Part shown: positions 32,757-42,168 of the stretch, one piece after another
How the letters are laid out: every line of letters starts with the position of its first letter
Position numbering within the stretch: position 1 is the stretch's first letter
From: Rossellomorea aquimaris
GTDB taxonomy: Bacteria > Bacillota > Bacilli > Bacillales > Bacillaceae_B
NCBI RefSeq assembly: GCF_020172085.1
Contig: NZ_JAIVAT010000007.1
Location: forward strand, 310,001-374,000
Length of the DNA stretch: 64,000 nucleotides
Direction: 5' to 3'
Notes under the pieces: model-generated
Told to the model about the DNA's origin: nothing
What the model saw: the letters and a program-made list of their open reading frames with translations, nothing else
The model's database searches: none
Program-made: the position numbers and the translations under genes

Positions 32757-33737
32757 GTGCGGAAAATTCGGTTTGTCGGACTGTTAGTAGTCGTACTTTT
32801 GTTGTGTCATTTAACATTTTTATCAGCGAAAAAAGTGTTCGAAGCCGAGGCGCATCTCCCGCAGGGAATCGGTATGACAGGTGAGGATCGGCACAGGCTT
32901 GTGCTCATCACTCAGGACACTCAGACCCCGTTTTGGGACAAGGTAGCAAAGGGTGCAAAACGCCAGGCGGAAGAAGAGGGTGTGAGCCTTGAAGTTTGGG
33001 GAAGCTTCGGGAAAAATCAGGAAGAGTTCCTGAAAAACATCGAAATCGCCATTCAATCGAAGGTCGACGGCATCCTGATTCAGGGGACGGATACACCAGA
33101 GTTCAAGGAGCTCACCAAGGTGAAGGCCTCCTTCAATGGAATTCCGGTGATTACTGTCGCCAACGATGTGCCGATGGAGGATAGCCTCAGGCGGACATAT
33201 GTGGGATCTGATCAGTATGAAGCAGGAAAGCTGGTTGCCGAGGAGCTTGTCCGCAAGATGGGGAATTCAGGCAGGATTGTCCTCATGGTGGACCGTGATC
33301 AGGAATATTATCAGAAAGAACGGGTAAGAGGCATCAGGGATGTCATGAAAGGATACTCCGGCATAGAGCTCGTGGAAGGGGAAACGGGAAGGGCCAGGGA
33401 TCAAATCATAACGGCCACCCGGGACGTCATGAACCTCCATCCCGATATCGATGCATTCATCTCTGTCAATGCGAGCAATCTTGGGGCTATGATTGATGAA
33501 ATAAGTAAGCGCTCTCAAGAAGAATCGTATTTCATTTATTCCTTTGATGATGGACCGGAATCATTGACGTTATTATCACAGGGACTGATCGATGGGGTGG
33601 TCGAGCAGGAACCGGAGAAAATGGGCAAATGGAGCGTACGCCTTATGGAAGAGTGGCTGAACGGGGAAACCGTCCCCCTGGATGAGAACGGGTATCTGAC
33701 GGGACTCAAGATCTTGAAAGTGGAGAAGGACCAATGA
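32757..33737 (+). CDS. Membrane-anchored sugar-binding sensor subunit (XylFII-like)
   Basis: 326 aa. One N-terminal transmembrane or uncleaved signal segment (IRFVGLLVVVLLLCHLTF) without a lipobox is followed by a type I periplasmic-binding domain: RLVLITQDTQTPFWDKVAKGAKRQAEEEGV, VDGILIQGTDTPEFKEL, VITVANDVPMEDSLRRTYVGSDQYEAG and EQEPEKMGKWSVRLMEEWLNG. The position directly before a LytS kinase and YesN regulator, with a 4-nt overlap, matches the XylFII-LytS-YesN xylose-sensing module described in clostridia. It would bind sugar outside and signal through the kinase. The GTG at 32757 follows GGGAGGGGAC. Confidence 0.78.
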   Translation: MRKIRFVGLLVVVLLLCHLTFLSAKKVFEAEAHLPQGIGMTGEDRHRLVLITQDTQTPFWDKVAKGAKRQAEEEGVSLEVWGSFGKNQEEFLKNIEIAIQSKVDGILIQGTDTPEFKELTKVKASFNGIPVITVANDVPMEDSLRRTYVGSDQYEAGKLVAEELVRKMGNSGRIVLMVDRDQEYYQKERVRGIRDVMKGYSGIELVEGETGRARDQIITATRDVMNLHPDIDAFISVNASNLGAMIDEISKRSQEESYFIYSFDDGPESLTLLSQGLIDGVVEQEPEKMGKWSVRLMEEWLNGETVPLDENGYLTGLKILKVEKDQ

Positions 33738-35194
33738 CAAACATCCAGAAAAAAATCCTGACACTCACGACGGTGGTGATGGTCATCATGTCCGCCATCT
33801 GGCTTGCGCTAACGTATTATAACTACCGCACACATGAGCAGTACAATGAGATTCTCAAGCGCTATCTGGATATGAACGAAGTATCAAGGGCAAGTCAGCA
33901 GGTCGTCACCGACTTAAATAACTATTTGGTCGATGCCAATGCCGAAACCCTGCAGCAGTTAGAGGAAAGCAAGGAAGGTGTCCAAAGAGCCAAGACCGGG
34001 ATCTATTCCCTCAGAAACCGGGATAACGACTTTACACTGACCAACTACCTTAACTTGATTGACAGCCTGGTCGAAACGACGGACCGCTTCATCCTGTTCC
34101 AGAAAGAAAGGGATGCAGAAGCTTCTGCACAGGAGTTTGCCGAAGCCAACCGGATATCAAGTTATATCTCTGAGATGACACTCACGCTGATCGACAAAGA
34201 ATTGACGACGTATAACGTGATGTACAGGGGCATTATGGAACAGTCGGCAGAAGTCATCAAGCTCGGAATCTGGGGGCTCCTGCTCATAACATGCCTTCTC
34301 CTGATTGCTTCATATTGGTTCTCACTCGGAATCACACGACCGGTCTTCCAGTTGACGAGAGCCGCCAATGAATTGTCCAAGGGGAATTTCAGCCGACAGG
34401 TAAAGGTAGAGGGAAGCGATGAGATCGCCTTTTTGGCTAAAACGTTCGACCGGATGCGGATCAATATCAATAATCTTATCTCAGAAATCAAGCAAAAAGC
34501 AGCATTGGAACGGGAACTACAGGAAAGTAAACTTCTTTTGCATGAAAGCCAGTTCAGAAGCCTTCAGAGTCAAATCAACCCGCACTTTTTATTTAATACA
34601 TTAAATACTCTTTCAAAGAAAGCGTACCTGGAAGGGTCGGAGGAAACGAGCGACCTACTCGTCAGCGTGGCGGGTATCCTACGATATAATCTGAAGCGGC
34701 AAAATCGTTCCGTTACGTTAAGGGAAGAAATCCAGGTTCTTGAGCAATATATGCACATTCAGAAAGCACGTTTTACAGACCGCCTGCAGCTGTATATGGA
34801 GGTCGATGAAACCTGTCTGGACGCGAGGATCCCTGCACTGACCCTGCAGCCGATCGTTGAAAATGCCGTGATACATGCGGTGGAACCGAAAGAGGACGGG
34901 GGGACGATCTGGTTCCGTGTCCGTGAAGAGAATGATTTTATCTTGATTGAGATAGAGGATGATGGCGTGGGGATGTCACCGGATAAAATCCGCCAGGTGC
35001 TCCATGAAGAAATGCTTCCCGAAGGACATTCAACCGGGATCGGATTTAGTAACGTTGTAAAGCGCCTTCAATTATATTATGGATTTGAGGATGTCCTCCG
35101 GATTGAAAGTGTCGAAGGAGAAGGGACCACTATTATGCTGAGAATTACAAGGGAAGGAGCAGGTACCTATGATCAAGCTTCTTATAGTCGATGA
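33734..35194 (+). CDS. LytS/YesM-type sensor histidine kinase for sugar
   Basis: 486 aa. A transmembrane helix at about 10-28 and another at about 176-198 flank an extracytoplasmic helical domain. A HAMP segment (ITRPVFQLTRAANELSKGNFSRQV) leads to the His_kinase domain with SQINPHFLFNTL (phospho-His284), then a HATPase with QPIVENAVIHAV, DDGVGMSP and TGIGFSNVVKRL. It overlaps the XylFII stop by 4 nt (ATGA). Known pairing: XylFII binds the LytS periplasmic domain. The partner regulator is the next gene. Confidence 0.87.
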   Translation: MTNIQKKILTLTTVVMVIMSAIWLALTYYNYRTHEQYNEILKRYLDMNEVSRASQQVVTDLNNYLVDANAETLQQLEESKEGVQRAKTGIYSLRNRDNDFTLTNYLNLIDSLVETTDRFILFQKERDAEASAQEFAEANRISSYISEMTLTLIDKELTTYNVMYRGIMEQSAEVIKLGIWGLLLITCLLLIASYWFSLGITRPVFQLTRAANELSKGNFSRQVKVEGSDEIAFLAKTFDRMRININNLISEIKQKAALERELQESKLLLHESQFRSLQSQINPHFLFNTLNTLSKKAYLEGSEETSDLLVSVAGILRYNLKRQNRSVTLREEIQVLEQYMHIQKARFTDRLQLYMEVDETCLDARIPALTLQPIVENAVIHAVEPKEDGGTIWFRVREENDFILIEIEDDGVGMSPDKIRQVLHEEMLPEGHSTGIGFSNVVKRLQLYYGFEDVLRIESVEGEGTTIMLRITREGAGTYDQASYSR

Positions 35195-36689
35195 TGAACA
35201 GTTGGAAAGGGAAGGGATGCAGGCGATCTTAGAGAAGCATTTCCCTCATGTCGGCATCCAGCAGGCGAAGAATGGGAATATGGCCGTAGAATTGGCGAAA
35301 GAGTATTCCCCTGATCTGATTTTAATGGATATTAAAATGCCGGGGATGAATGGACTCGAAGCCATGGAAACTATCAAAGCAGAACGGCCGGAGATCAAAT
35401 TTATCATGGTGACAGCCTATGATACCTTCACCTACATGAAAACAGCCATCAAGCTCGGTGCTAAAGACTATGTGTTAAAGCCGAGCAAAGCGTCTGAGAT
35501 CGTCCACACGATTGGAAAAGTGCTCGAGGAAATTGAACAAGAACGTGAGCAGTTAGTGGAAAGCCGGCAGGATAAGGAAAAATGGCAAAAGGCACAGATG
35601 CTGGTCGAAACGGATGTGGTGACCCAGTTATTATTTGATCACGTCCACGATGTTCATGTCGATATGCTCATGGAAATGATGGAAGTACCTTCTTCGGAGG
35701 AAATGTTCGTGATGGTCCTCTTCCTTCCTGAAGGGGTGGAAAACCAGTATTCCGACATCAGGAAAAAGGTTCTGAAGTGTGGATGGACCGGGGCTTTGTA
35801 TGGCAGACAGCTCCCCATGATCGTATTCAGGAAGCCCGGCATCACATACAGGTCCCAGGCAACCACCTTGGCGAGGGAGCTGCTCTCGCTCTCTAAGGGC
35901 AGCGAATGGTTCATCGGAATCGGGAAAACGTACCATTCCCTGGACCAGGTCCGTCACTCTTATCAGGAAGCCATGCTTGCGACTGTCGATACAGGGGTGT
36001 GGCAGAAATACCGGTTCTTTGAAGACATACCATTGGAGCCGGAGAAGCGGAAGCGGGCCATGATGGACCAGAAGGAGTTAATGGAGAAGATCAGGCTCGG
36101 CAAGTGGGATCAGGTGCTCTCACAGTTCCATACTGCCTTTTCTTTATTGGAGAAAGAACGAACACCTCTCGTCTACACCCAGCAGCGTACCCTTGAGGTA
36201 CTGTGGATGATTTCAATGACCTTGAGTGAATGCGGCGTCGAAACGGACACGCCGCTTTTCCCGATACAGCCGATGGATTACCGTCAGCTGCGGGAAGAAA
36301 CCGAACGACTCATTAACGGGATGAAGGATTCCTATGTAGAGCGCTTCAACCGCATGGAGAGCGATACGTTCCAGCAGATCAAACAATTCATTCAAGATCA
36401 TTCCCATGAAGACATTTCATTGGATACCCTCGCACAAAAAGTGAACTTGAGTCCCATTTACATCAGTAAGATGTTCAAGGAGAAACAGGGGATGAACTAC
36501 ATCGATTTCCTGACAGAGTGCCGGATGGAGAAGGCGAAGGCACTGATGGGCGACATAGAGAAAAGCATTAAGGAAATCACATTCGAAGTGGGATATCATG
36601 ACCCGAATTATTTCAGCAAGGTCTTTAAAAAGGTCACCCGATATTCTCCGAAAGAATACCGAAAGAGTTTGCTCGGCCAACATGCATAA
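35169..36689 (+). CDS. YesN-type response regulator (receiver plus AraC HTH)
   Basis: 506 aa. The N-terminal receiver has phospho-acceptor Asp54 in LILMDIKMPG and a conserved Lys in YVLKPSK. A long middle domain precedes a C-terminal AraC/XylS DNA-binding domain (ISLDTLAQKVNLSPIYISKMFKEKQGMNYIDFLTECRMEKAKALM, then VGYHDPNYFSKVFKKVTRYSPKEYRKS). It overlaps the kinase gene by 26 bp. It is the likely activator of xylFGH through the direct repeats at 28602-28634 and of its own operon. Confidence 0.88.
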   Translation: MIKLLIVDDEQLEREGMQAILEKHFPHVGIQQAKNGNMAVELAKEYSPDLILMDIKMPGMNGLEAMETIKAERPEIKFIMVTAYDTFTYMKTAIKLGAKDYVLKPSKASEIVHTIGKVLEEIEQEREQLVESRQDKEKWQKAQMLVETDVVTQLLFDHVHDVHVDMLMEMMEVPSSEEMFVMVLFLPEGVENQYSDIRKKVLKCGWTGALYGRQLPMIVFRKPGITYRSQATTLARELLSLSKGSEWFIGIGKTYHSLDQVRHSYQEAMLATVDTGVWQKYRFFEDIPLEPEKRKRAMMDQKELMEKIRLGKWDQVLSQFHTAFSLLEKERTPLVYTQQRTLEVLWMISMTLSECGVETDTPLFPIQPMDYRQLREETERLINGMKDSYVERFNRMESDTFQQIKQFIQDHSHEDISLDTLAQKVNLSPIYISKMFKEKQGMNYIDFLTECRMEKAKALMGDIEKSIKEITFEVGYHDPNYFSKVFKKVTRYSPKEYRKSLLGQHA

Positions 36690-36704
36690 AGGGGAAGAGA
36701 CGCC

Positions 36705-37760
36705 ATGGTCCATTGGAAGAAAAGGTTAAATATAGGATGGATATTGATTATTGTCCTGATTCTTGCTGCGGCCTGCGAGGAGAAGAATCCCGTCGAACAG
36801 GTACATCAGGAAAAGGAGGAAGCCCCTCCTGAGGTCGTGAAAATCGGATTCTCAATGGATACACTTGAAGAGGAAAGATGGGTGCGGGATCGTGACCTGT
36901 TTAAAAAGGCCGTGGAAGACCTTGGTGCGGAAGTGGACATCATGGAAGCGAGGGGAAACGATGCCCTTCAGGTGCTTCAGGCAGAAACCTTGATCAACCA
37001 GGGGATCGATGTACTGGTGATCGTTCCGTATAACGCAGAAGCCGCAGCGGCCATCGTACAAAAAGCCCATCGCGCAGGCATCAAAGTGGTTTCATATGAC
37101 AGGCTCGTAAAGAATGCCGACATTGACCTGTACGTTTCCTTCGATAACGAAAGGGTAGGAGAACTTCAGGCCAAGGCTATCAAAGAACGTGTACCGGAGG
37201 GCAAGTATGTATATATCGGTGGGGCTGATACCGACTACAATGCCCACCTTATGAAGAAAGGCGTCTTCAGCGTCCTGAACTCTTCAATAGATAACGGTGA
37301 AATTCAGGTTGTATATGATCAGTGGACGGATAATTGGCTCCCAGAGAACGCTTATATCAATATGAAAGAAGCCCTGAAAGCCAATCACAATCATATCGAC
37401 GCCGTCATTGCAGCCAATGACGCAACCGCAGGCATGGCATTAAAAGCATTGGAAGAAGTCGGTCTCGAAGGGAAGATCCCGATTGCGGGCCAGGACGCAG
37501 AGCTTGCCGCTGCTCAAAGGATCGTTCAAGGCACCCAAACCATGACCGTCTACAAACCGATCAACACCCTTGCACGGGAAGCGGCATCACTCGCCATCGC
37601 ACTCGCCAAAAACGAGTACATCGATACAGATAAAAAAATCAATAACGGTAAAATCGAAGTTCCTTCCGTCCTGCTGGAACCGATCGCAGTGAATCGGGAC
37701 AACCTGGATCGTACGATTATCGCGGATGGTTTTCATACGCGGGAGGATGTGTATAAGTAA
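36705..37760 (+). CDS. Second XylF-type sugar-binding lipoprotein
   Basis: A 351-aa lipoprotein with lipobox LILAAAC (Cys24) and a CUT2 binding fold: VKIGFSMDTLEEERWVRDRDLFKKAVEDLGAEVDIMEA, VLVIVPYNAEAAAAIVQKAHRAGIKVVSYDRLV, VAVNRDNLDRTIIADGFHTREDVYK at the end. It is typical of D-xylose-binding XylF, arguably more so than the ChvE-like first protein at 28711. It begins 15 bp after the response regulator with AAAGGGG upstream. It may feed the same XylGH permease, giving two alternative receptors. A terminator follows. Confidence 0.82.
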   Translation: MVHWKKRLNIGWILIIVLILAAACEEKNPVEQVHQEKEEAPPEVVKIGFSMDTLEEERWVRDRDLFKKAVEDLGAEVDIMEARGNDALQVLQAETLINQGIDVLVIVPYNAEAAAAIVQKAHRAGIKVVSYDRLVKNADIDLYVSFDNERVGELQAKAIKERVPEGKYVYIGGADTDYNAHLMKKGVFSVLNSSIDNGEIQVVYDQWTDNWLPENAYINMKEALKANHNHIDAVIAANDATAGMALKALEEVGLEGKIPIAGQDAELAAAQRIVQGTQTMTVYKPINTLAREAASLAIALAKNEYIDTDKKINNGKIEVPSVLLEPIAVNRDNLDRTIIADGFHTREDVYK

Positions 37761-37783
37761 GTCTAGTAAAATTCGTTTTGATG

Positions 37784-37812
37784 AGAAAGCCGGAGAAGGG
37801 GCTTTCTTTTTT
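37784..37812 (+). terminator. Terminator after the xylose sensor operon
   Basis: AGAAAGCC / GGCTTTCT stem with a GGAGAAGG loop and a T tract. Confidence 0.8.
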
Positions 37813-38076
37813 TATTACTATTTTCATATTTTAAGGTGAGGTATCGAACCTCAATCAAGAGTCAAGGAAAGGAGCGGAGGCAATTTCCTTGCAGGGATGT
37901 GATGGAAAAGACGGTTGCATCGGTCTCATTTAAGTCTCGAAATATAAGATAAATGCGATGAAAAATTGAAAAGAGGTATCCTGAAATGAATAATTTTCCA
38001 ATGAATTGGAAGGGTTTTTCCATAAGGGGACCGAAAGAAGTAGGATAGGATGATAAAATTCAAAGGAGGAATTTCC
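37813..38076. other. Spacer without a convincing gene
   Basis: About 260 bp. It contains a short inverted repeat GAGGTATCGAACCTC and paired CAAGGAAA / TTTCCTTG (37863-37891). A 20-codon frame (37986-38048) has only a weak ribosome site. No promoter is clear. Confidence 0.4.
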
Positions 38077-38499
38077 TTGAGTGCAAAAAAAGAAATACAG
38101 ACGATTAATTGGACGATGTTGGGGGTGCTGGCATTGGCCGGTCTTGTTTCTGCCGGCAGGGCACTTGGCGGCTTAAAGAATATGACTCTAGAAGAAGAAA
38201 CTCAGGGACAAACAAGTTATGAGATTCAATGGGAACAGCCCGAGATCATGTTTGCAGTGGTATTGGGGGGGATCACCCTTTTGCTTCTTTTCTTTTGGAA
38301 AAGACTTTTTCCTTATAATGTTCCCTGTGCCATGGTGGTAGGAGGTGCCTGGTATGCCTTCCTATTTCAAGTGACGACCGTCGGATGGGCACGGTTGATA
38401 GGTTTTATGGGATTTTTTATTGCGGTTGCGGTGGGATTAGTCATGATGATGATCTATGCGTTTGGTGCAAGGAAGTGGGGATTGAGAAATCGTGGATAA
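38077..38499 (+). CDS. Four-helix membrane protein, hypothetical
   Basis: 140 aa. Hydrophobic segments are at about 13-30, 60-80, 88-108 and 112-134, with a polar outer loop after the first (LKNMTLEEETQGQTSYEIQWEQPE). The TTG at 38077 follows AAAGGAGG by 8 nt; an in-frame ATG at 38050 lies upstream of that site and is less likely. No family is recognised. Confidence 0.6.
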   Translation: MSAKKEIQTINWTMLGVLALAGLVSAGRALGGLKNMTLEEETQGQTSYEIQWEQPEIMFAVVLGGITLLLLFFWKRLFPYNVPCAMVVGGAWYAFLFQVTTVGWARLIGFMGFFIAVAVGLVMMMIYAFGARKWGLRNRG

Positions 38500-38605
38500 G
38501 GAGGGTTACTCTTTGCGGGAGAAACCTTATAGTGGAATATAATGTTAAAATAGTAGCTATTGAGGTGCTCTGACCTTTTTAAGTGTCGTTTCAAGCGATA
38601 AGCGC

Positions 38606-38818
38606 GTGGCGTACATAGAGGCAGGAATAGGGGCGGATCGAAAAAGAAAAGCAGTCGAAGAGGGGCAGCGCGTATCGTTTCTGTTCCCATACAGTCAGCA
38701 GGTCGATCAGCTTGATGCGAAGGCCTTTGATGAAAGTGGGCAGGAGCTTTATTATTATGGGTATCCGAAAGAGGCTGTGAATATTTTTGATGATAAAGAT
38801 TTGAAGTGGCATGAGTAG
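38606..38818 (+). pseudogene. Possible gene remnant (C-terminal fragment)
   Basis: A 70-codon open frame, VAYIEAGIGADRKRKAVEEG to IFDDKDLKWHE. The frame continues upstream for about 13 codons (ALTFLSVVSSDKR) to a stop without a start codon or ribosome site. The protein-like composition and missing 5' end suggest a decayed gene; no family is recognised. Confidence 0.3.
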
Positions 38819-38953
38819 TTTTTAAAGGCATTTTGATTGAATATTTTGTGGGTGAGTTATTCTTAGTGTTTGTTATGGGGTGCCAGGATGAAAAGAGAGC
38901 TAGAGATAGTATATTAGGGGAGTATTAGGGTTAGAGAATGACATCTGTTGAAG

Positions 38954-39074
38954 GGGATTGCGTCATTTTTAACATTGATTGCGTCATTTTCGCTGTAATT
39001 GCGTCATTTCTAAATTTATTGCGTCGTTTTGGAACATATTGCGTCATTTTTTTCGTTTATTGCGTATTTTAACA
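38954..39074. repeat. Phased intergenic array C (ATTGCGTCATTT core)
   Basis: Six cores start at 38957, 38978, 38998, 39018, 39038 and 39059: period 20-21 bp, core 12 nt, variable 8-9-nt linkers. The last copy is degenerate (ATTGCGTATTTT). It ends 44 bp before the next start codon. Confidence 0.85.
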
Positions 39075-39117
39075 AAAAATACCAATTTCATCACTTTTCA
39101 ACAGGAGAATTCACATC

Positions 39118-39498
39118 ATGAGAAAAAGTCGATTGATAATAATTATATTCATATTTTTAGCACTATCATTAGGAATTGCAGAGGGTGCTCCTGTTCAAGT
39201 GCTTACATCCATCATCAAATTGGAACATAGAGATGCAAGTACAGTAATTGTAAGAGAAAAGCAGGACCTTCTGACATACGTTTCAAAGTCAGGAAAAACA
39301 GATCCGTACAAAATCATTAAAGAAAAAATGCAGGGAAATGGCTGGGTGTACCAAGGGGAATCACACGCTTCCCTTTTATTTGAGAAAGAGGGTGAAGTCT
39401 TTGGTACGGATGTAAGGGAGTATTGGAAGAAGTATGTGGTTTGGTCGGCACCGGAAGAACGTGCAAGTACTGATGAAAGAGAACTAGAAATTCATTGA
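39118..39498 (+). CDS. Secreted or membrane-anchored small protein, hypothetical
   Basis: 126 aa. An N-terminal hydrophobic segment (RLIIIIFIFLALSLGIAEG) could be a signal peptide; the rest is charged (SVIREKQ-like, EKMQGNGWVYQGESHASLLFEKEG). The ATG follows CAGGAGAA. No recognised domain. Array C lies directly upstream. Confidence 0.6.
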   Translation: MRKSRLIIIIFIFLALSLGIAEGAPVQVLTSIIKLEHRDASTVIVREKQDLLTYVSKSGKTDPYKIIKEKMQGNGWVYQGESHASLLFEKEGEVFGTDVREYWKKYVVWSAPEERASTDERELEIH

Positions 39499-39628
39499 CC
39501 TCATATGATCCACCTGCATATCCTGATACACTTCAGAATATGCATATTAAGTATGCTCTTTTTTACACCATTGTCCTATCCACCCGCCATCTGGTATATA
39601 ATGAATCTATAACCCTCAGGAGGTACAT

Positions 39629-40057
39629 ATGAAACAACAAAACTATGAAAATCACAGCAAGGTCGATCCGGTGTTCCATGTAGGGATTGCTCTGTCAGCC
39701 CTTGTCACTCTCATTTTGACGATCACGTTTTTTGTAATGAATGTGGGCACGGAGACATTGCTAAGCTTTATCGTGCTATTCGTTGTGATCACGTTGATCC
39801 TGGTAGGAGTGAGACTCCGTACCTATGCCCTTCAGGTTCAGGACCGCGTGATCCGTGCAGAAGAGAATTTCCGATATTATCGTTTGACGGGGAATGAGCT
39901 GGATAGCAATCTATCTCTGAAGCAGATCATCGCTCTCCGGTTCGCACCGAATGAAGAGTTCCCGGCGTTGGTCGACCGGACACGAACGGAAAATTTATCA
40001 CCGAATGACATTAAGAAAGCTGTACAAAATTGGCGTGCAGATCATCATCGCGTATAA
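39629..40057 (+). CDS. DUF6526 family membrane protein
   Basis: 142 aa with two transmembrane helices (about 16-38 and 44-62), then a cytoplasmic helical tail with VRLRTYALQVQDRVIRAEENFRYYRLTG and LSLKQIIALRFAPNEEFPALVDR. I recognise this as the DUF6526 family of Bacillaceae; the function is unknown. RBS CAGGAGG. A terminator follows. Confidence 0.7.
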   Translation: MKQQNYENHSKVDPVFHVGIALSALVTLILTITFFVMNVGTETLLSFIVLFVVITLILVGVRLRTYALQVQDRVIRAEENFRYYRLTGNELDSNLSLKQIIALRFAPNEEFPALVDRTRTENLSPNDIKKAVQNWRADHHRV

Positions 40058-40071
40058 ACAACAAAGATTGG

Positions 40072-40102
40072 ACCGCTCATGACTGGGCGGTTACGTTTTT
40101 TT
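40072..40102 (+). terminator. Terminator after the DUF6526 gene
   Basis: ACCGCTC / GGGCGGT stem followed by TACGTTTTTTT. Confidence 0.7.
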
Positions 40103-40116
40103 AAAGGAGGCTCGTT

Positions 40117-41040
40117 ATGCCGGAGATCATGGTAGATGTAAAAGATTTAGTGAAAAGATATGGCTCCTTCACGGCGGTGAAGGGAGTCCGCTTCCAAGTG
40201 GAGAAGGGTGAAATCTTCGGATTGCTTGGGCCGAACGGGGCGGGGAAGACGACGACGATCGAGATGCTAGTGGGACTCCGTAAGCCCGATGAAGGAACAG
40301 CTAGCTTAGATGGTTTCGACGTGCGGAAAGATGTGAACAAGGTGAAGGAAGTGATCGGGGTTCAGCTTCAGTCGACCTCGCTGTTTGAACTGCTCAAGGT
40401 GGAGGAGATCCTCCATTTGTATGCGAGCTTTTACCCGAAAAATGTGGATATTGATCAATTGATTGAAGATATGCTGCTGACGGAAAAAAGGAAGGACCGG
40501 ATCAAGGGGTTATCCGGTGGACAGAAGCAGCGGTTGGCGATTGCCCTGGCCTTGATCCATGACCCGAATATCGTGTTTCTCGATGAACCGACAACGGGAC
40601 TGGATCCACAGGCGAGGAGGACGTTATGGGACATTGTGCTTCGCTTGAAGGAGCGGGGGAAGACGGTCATCCTGTCCACTCACTATATGGATGAAGCCCA
40701 TGTGCTCTGCGACCGGATCGGCATCATGGATCAAGGGGAACTCATTGCCCTCGATACGCCTGGTAATCTCGTGAAAACATTGCAATCGACAAGCACGATC
40801 GAGTTTCATTTGGACAATCCTCCTGAAGAGGAATGGTTCATGAAGATGGAAGGAGTCGAGGAAGTGGCCATAAAGGATACATTCGTCCAGCTTTATACGG
40901 ATGAACTGCAACAGGCGTTGACCTCTTTGATCGCCCTTGCGACAGAGCATGACTTGAAGATTGAGGACCTCCAAACACGGCAGGCGACATTAGAGGATGT
41001 CTTCATTCATATGACAGGAAGGAGGCTGCGGGAATCATGA
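40117..41040 (+). CDS. ABC-2 type exporter ATP-binding protein
   Basis: A 307-aa DrrA-like ATPase: Walker A GLLGPNGAGKTTT, Q-loop GVQLQSTSLF, signature LSGGQKQRLAIALAL, Walker B IVFLDEPTTGLDP, H-loop STHYMDEA, plus a C-terminal extension. Drug or polyketide/peptide export is typical. RBS AAAGGAGG. It overlaps the permease start by 4 nt. Confidence 0.87.
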   Translation: MPEIMVDVKDLVKRYGSFTAVKGVRFQVEKGEIFGLLGPNGAGKTTTIEMLVGLRKPDEGTASLDGFDVRKDVNKVKEVIGVQLQSTSLFELLKVEEILHLYASFYPKNVDIDQLIEDMLLTEKRKDRIKGLSGGQKQRLAIALALIHDPNIVFLDEPTTGLDPQARRTLWDIVLRLKERGKTVILSTHYMDEAHVLCDRIGIMDQGELIALDTPGNLVKTLQSTSTIEFHLDNPPEEEWFMKMEGVEEVAIKDTFVQLYTDELQQALTSLIALATEHDLKIEDLQTRQATLEDVFIHMTGRRLRES

Positions 41041-42128
41041 GAGCGTATTGGCAGCTGACACTGGCACAGTTAAGGATTTTTGCACGAAACAAGCAAGTAA
41101 TATTCTTTACCCTGCTTTTCCCCGTGATCCTGATGGTAGCACTGGGGTCGTTCGCAGGCGGTGGTAATTCCGTTTCACTCGATGTCGGGGTGGTCGACAG
41201 CGATCAAACGGATGCCTCTAAGGAATTAAAGAACTTATTTCATAAAAATGAGGGAATCGAAACAACGGCATTCGAGAACGACAAAGCCGGAAGAAAAGCC
41301 GTGAAAAATGGGGATGTCCAGCTTCTGATCGAAATTCCGGAAGGGTACGGGGAAAACGTGAAGGACAGGGAAGAGGCGTTCTCGATCCCCGTCTATTATA
41401 ACGAAAAGAACCTGGCGACAGCGGAACTGGGGCTCACGGTCGTGAATGGAATCATCGATCAATACAGTAAGGACCTTGTCGATTACAAGCCCGTCGTAAC
41501 GGTTGAAAAGGTTGGGATTGAGGCATTGAATATTCGCTATGTCGATTTCCTTGTACCCGGGATCGTCGCGATGATGATCATGAGCAATAATATGAACGGG
41601 GTGGCAGGTCAGATCTCCGCGTGGCGTGAACGGGGGATCCTCCGCCGGATGCAGGGAACGAGACTGAAAGCCTCCACCTTCATCGCAGCCCAGATCACGG
41701 CGCGCTTGATGCTGAACGGAACACAGGCACTGCTTGTCGTACTGATTGCCGATCTGATTTTTGACATAAACGTAGCAGGCTCGTGGCTTGCGATGATTTT
41801 CTTCATCATTCTTGGGACCCTGGCGTTTATGTCACTCGGCTTCATCATTGCCGGTATGGCGAAGAACCCCGAAAGTGCGGGGCCGATTGCGGGCTTCGTA
41901 ACGTTCCCGATGCTGTTTCTCGGCGGGGTATTCTTCCCGATCAATGATATGCCTGACATCATCCAGCCCATCGTGAAGGTGCTGCCGATTGCCCATCTGA
42001 GTTCCGCATTGCGGGAGACGATGAATCTCGGGACGCCGTTTTGGGAATTAGGAACAGAGACGTTGATTCTAGGAGCATGGCTCGTAGGCGGGTTTGCCCT
42101 GGCTAGCTATGTGTTTAAGTGGGAATAG
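41037..42128 (+). CDS. ABC-2 type exporter permease
   Basis: 363 aa. One N-terminal helix (NKQVIFFTLLFPVILMVALGSF) is followed by an extracytoplasmic domain of about 150 aa, then five C-terminal helices with FLVPGIVAMMIMSNNM, ERGILRRMQGTRLKAS and the typical TFPMLFLGGVFFPINDMP. It is translationally coupled to its ATPase (ATGA overlap). Substrate unknown. A symmetrical terminator follows. Confidence 0.87.
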   Translation: MRAYWQLTLAQLRIFARNKQVIFFTLLFPVILMVALGSFAGGGNSVSLDVGVVDSDQTDASKELKNLFHKNEGIETTAFENDKAGRKAVKNGDVQLLIEIPEGYGENVKDREEAFSIPVYYNEKNLATAELGLTVVNGIIDQYSKDLVDYKPVVTVEKVGIEALNIRYVDFLVPGIVAMMIMSNNMNGVAGQISAWRERGILRRMQGTRLKASTFIAAQITARLMLNGTQALLVVLIADLIFDINVAGSWLAMIFFIILGTLAFMSLGFIIAGMAKNPESAGPIAGFVTFPMLFLGGVFFPINDMPDIIQPIVKVLPIAHLSSALRETMNLGTPFWELGTETLILGAWLVGGFALASYVFKWE

Positions 42129-42131
42129 AAG

Positions 42132-42168
42132 AAAAGTCCGATCGTCTCAACCCGATCGGACTTTTTTT
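42132..42168. terminator. Terminator between convergent genes
   Basis: AGTCCGATCG / CGATCGGACT stem with TCTCAACC loop, T7 on the plus side and an A-rich stretch on the other, serving both the ABC operon and the minus-strand hydroxylase operon. Confidence 0.8.

Noticed and set aside
37986-38048. A 20-codon ORF (MNNFPMNWKGFSIRGPKEVG)
   Set aside because: Only a weak ribosome site, no recognisable hydrophobic or conserved pattern, and a strong AAAGGAGG site further on clearly serves the next gene.
38954-39074. CRISPR array suggested by regularly spaced repeats (also the other phased arrays)
   Set aside because: Repeats are only about 7-13 nt with 8-14-nt linkers and a 20-21-bp period; CRISPR repeats are 23-37 nt with spacers of similar size, and no cas genes are near.
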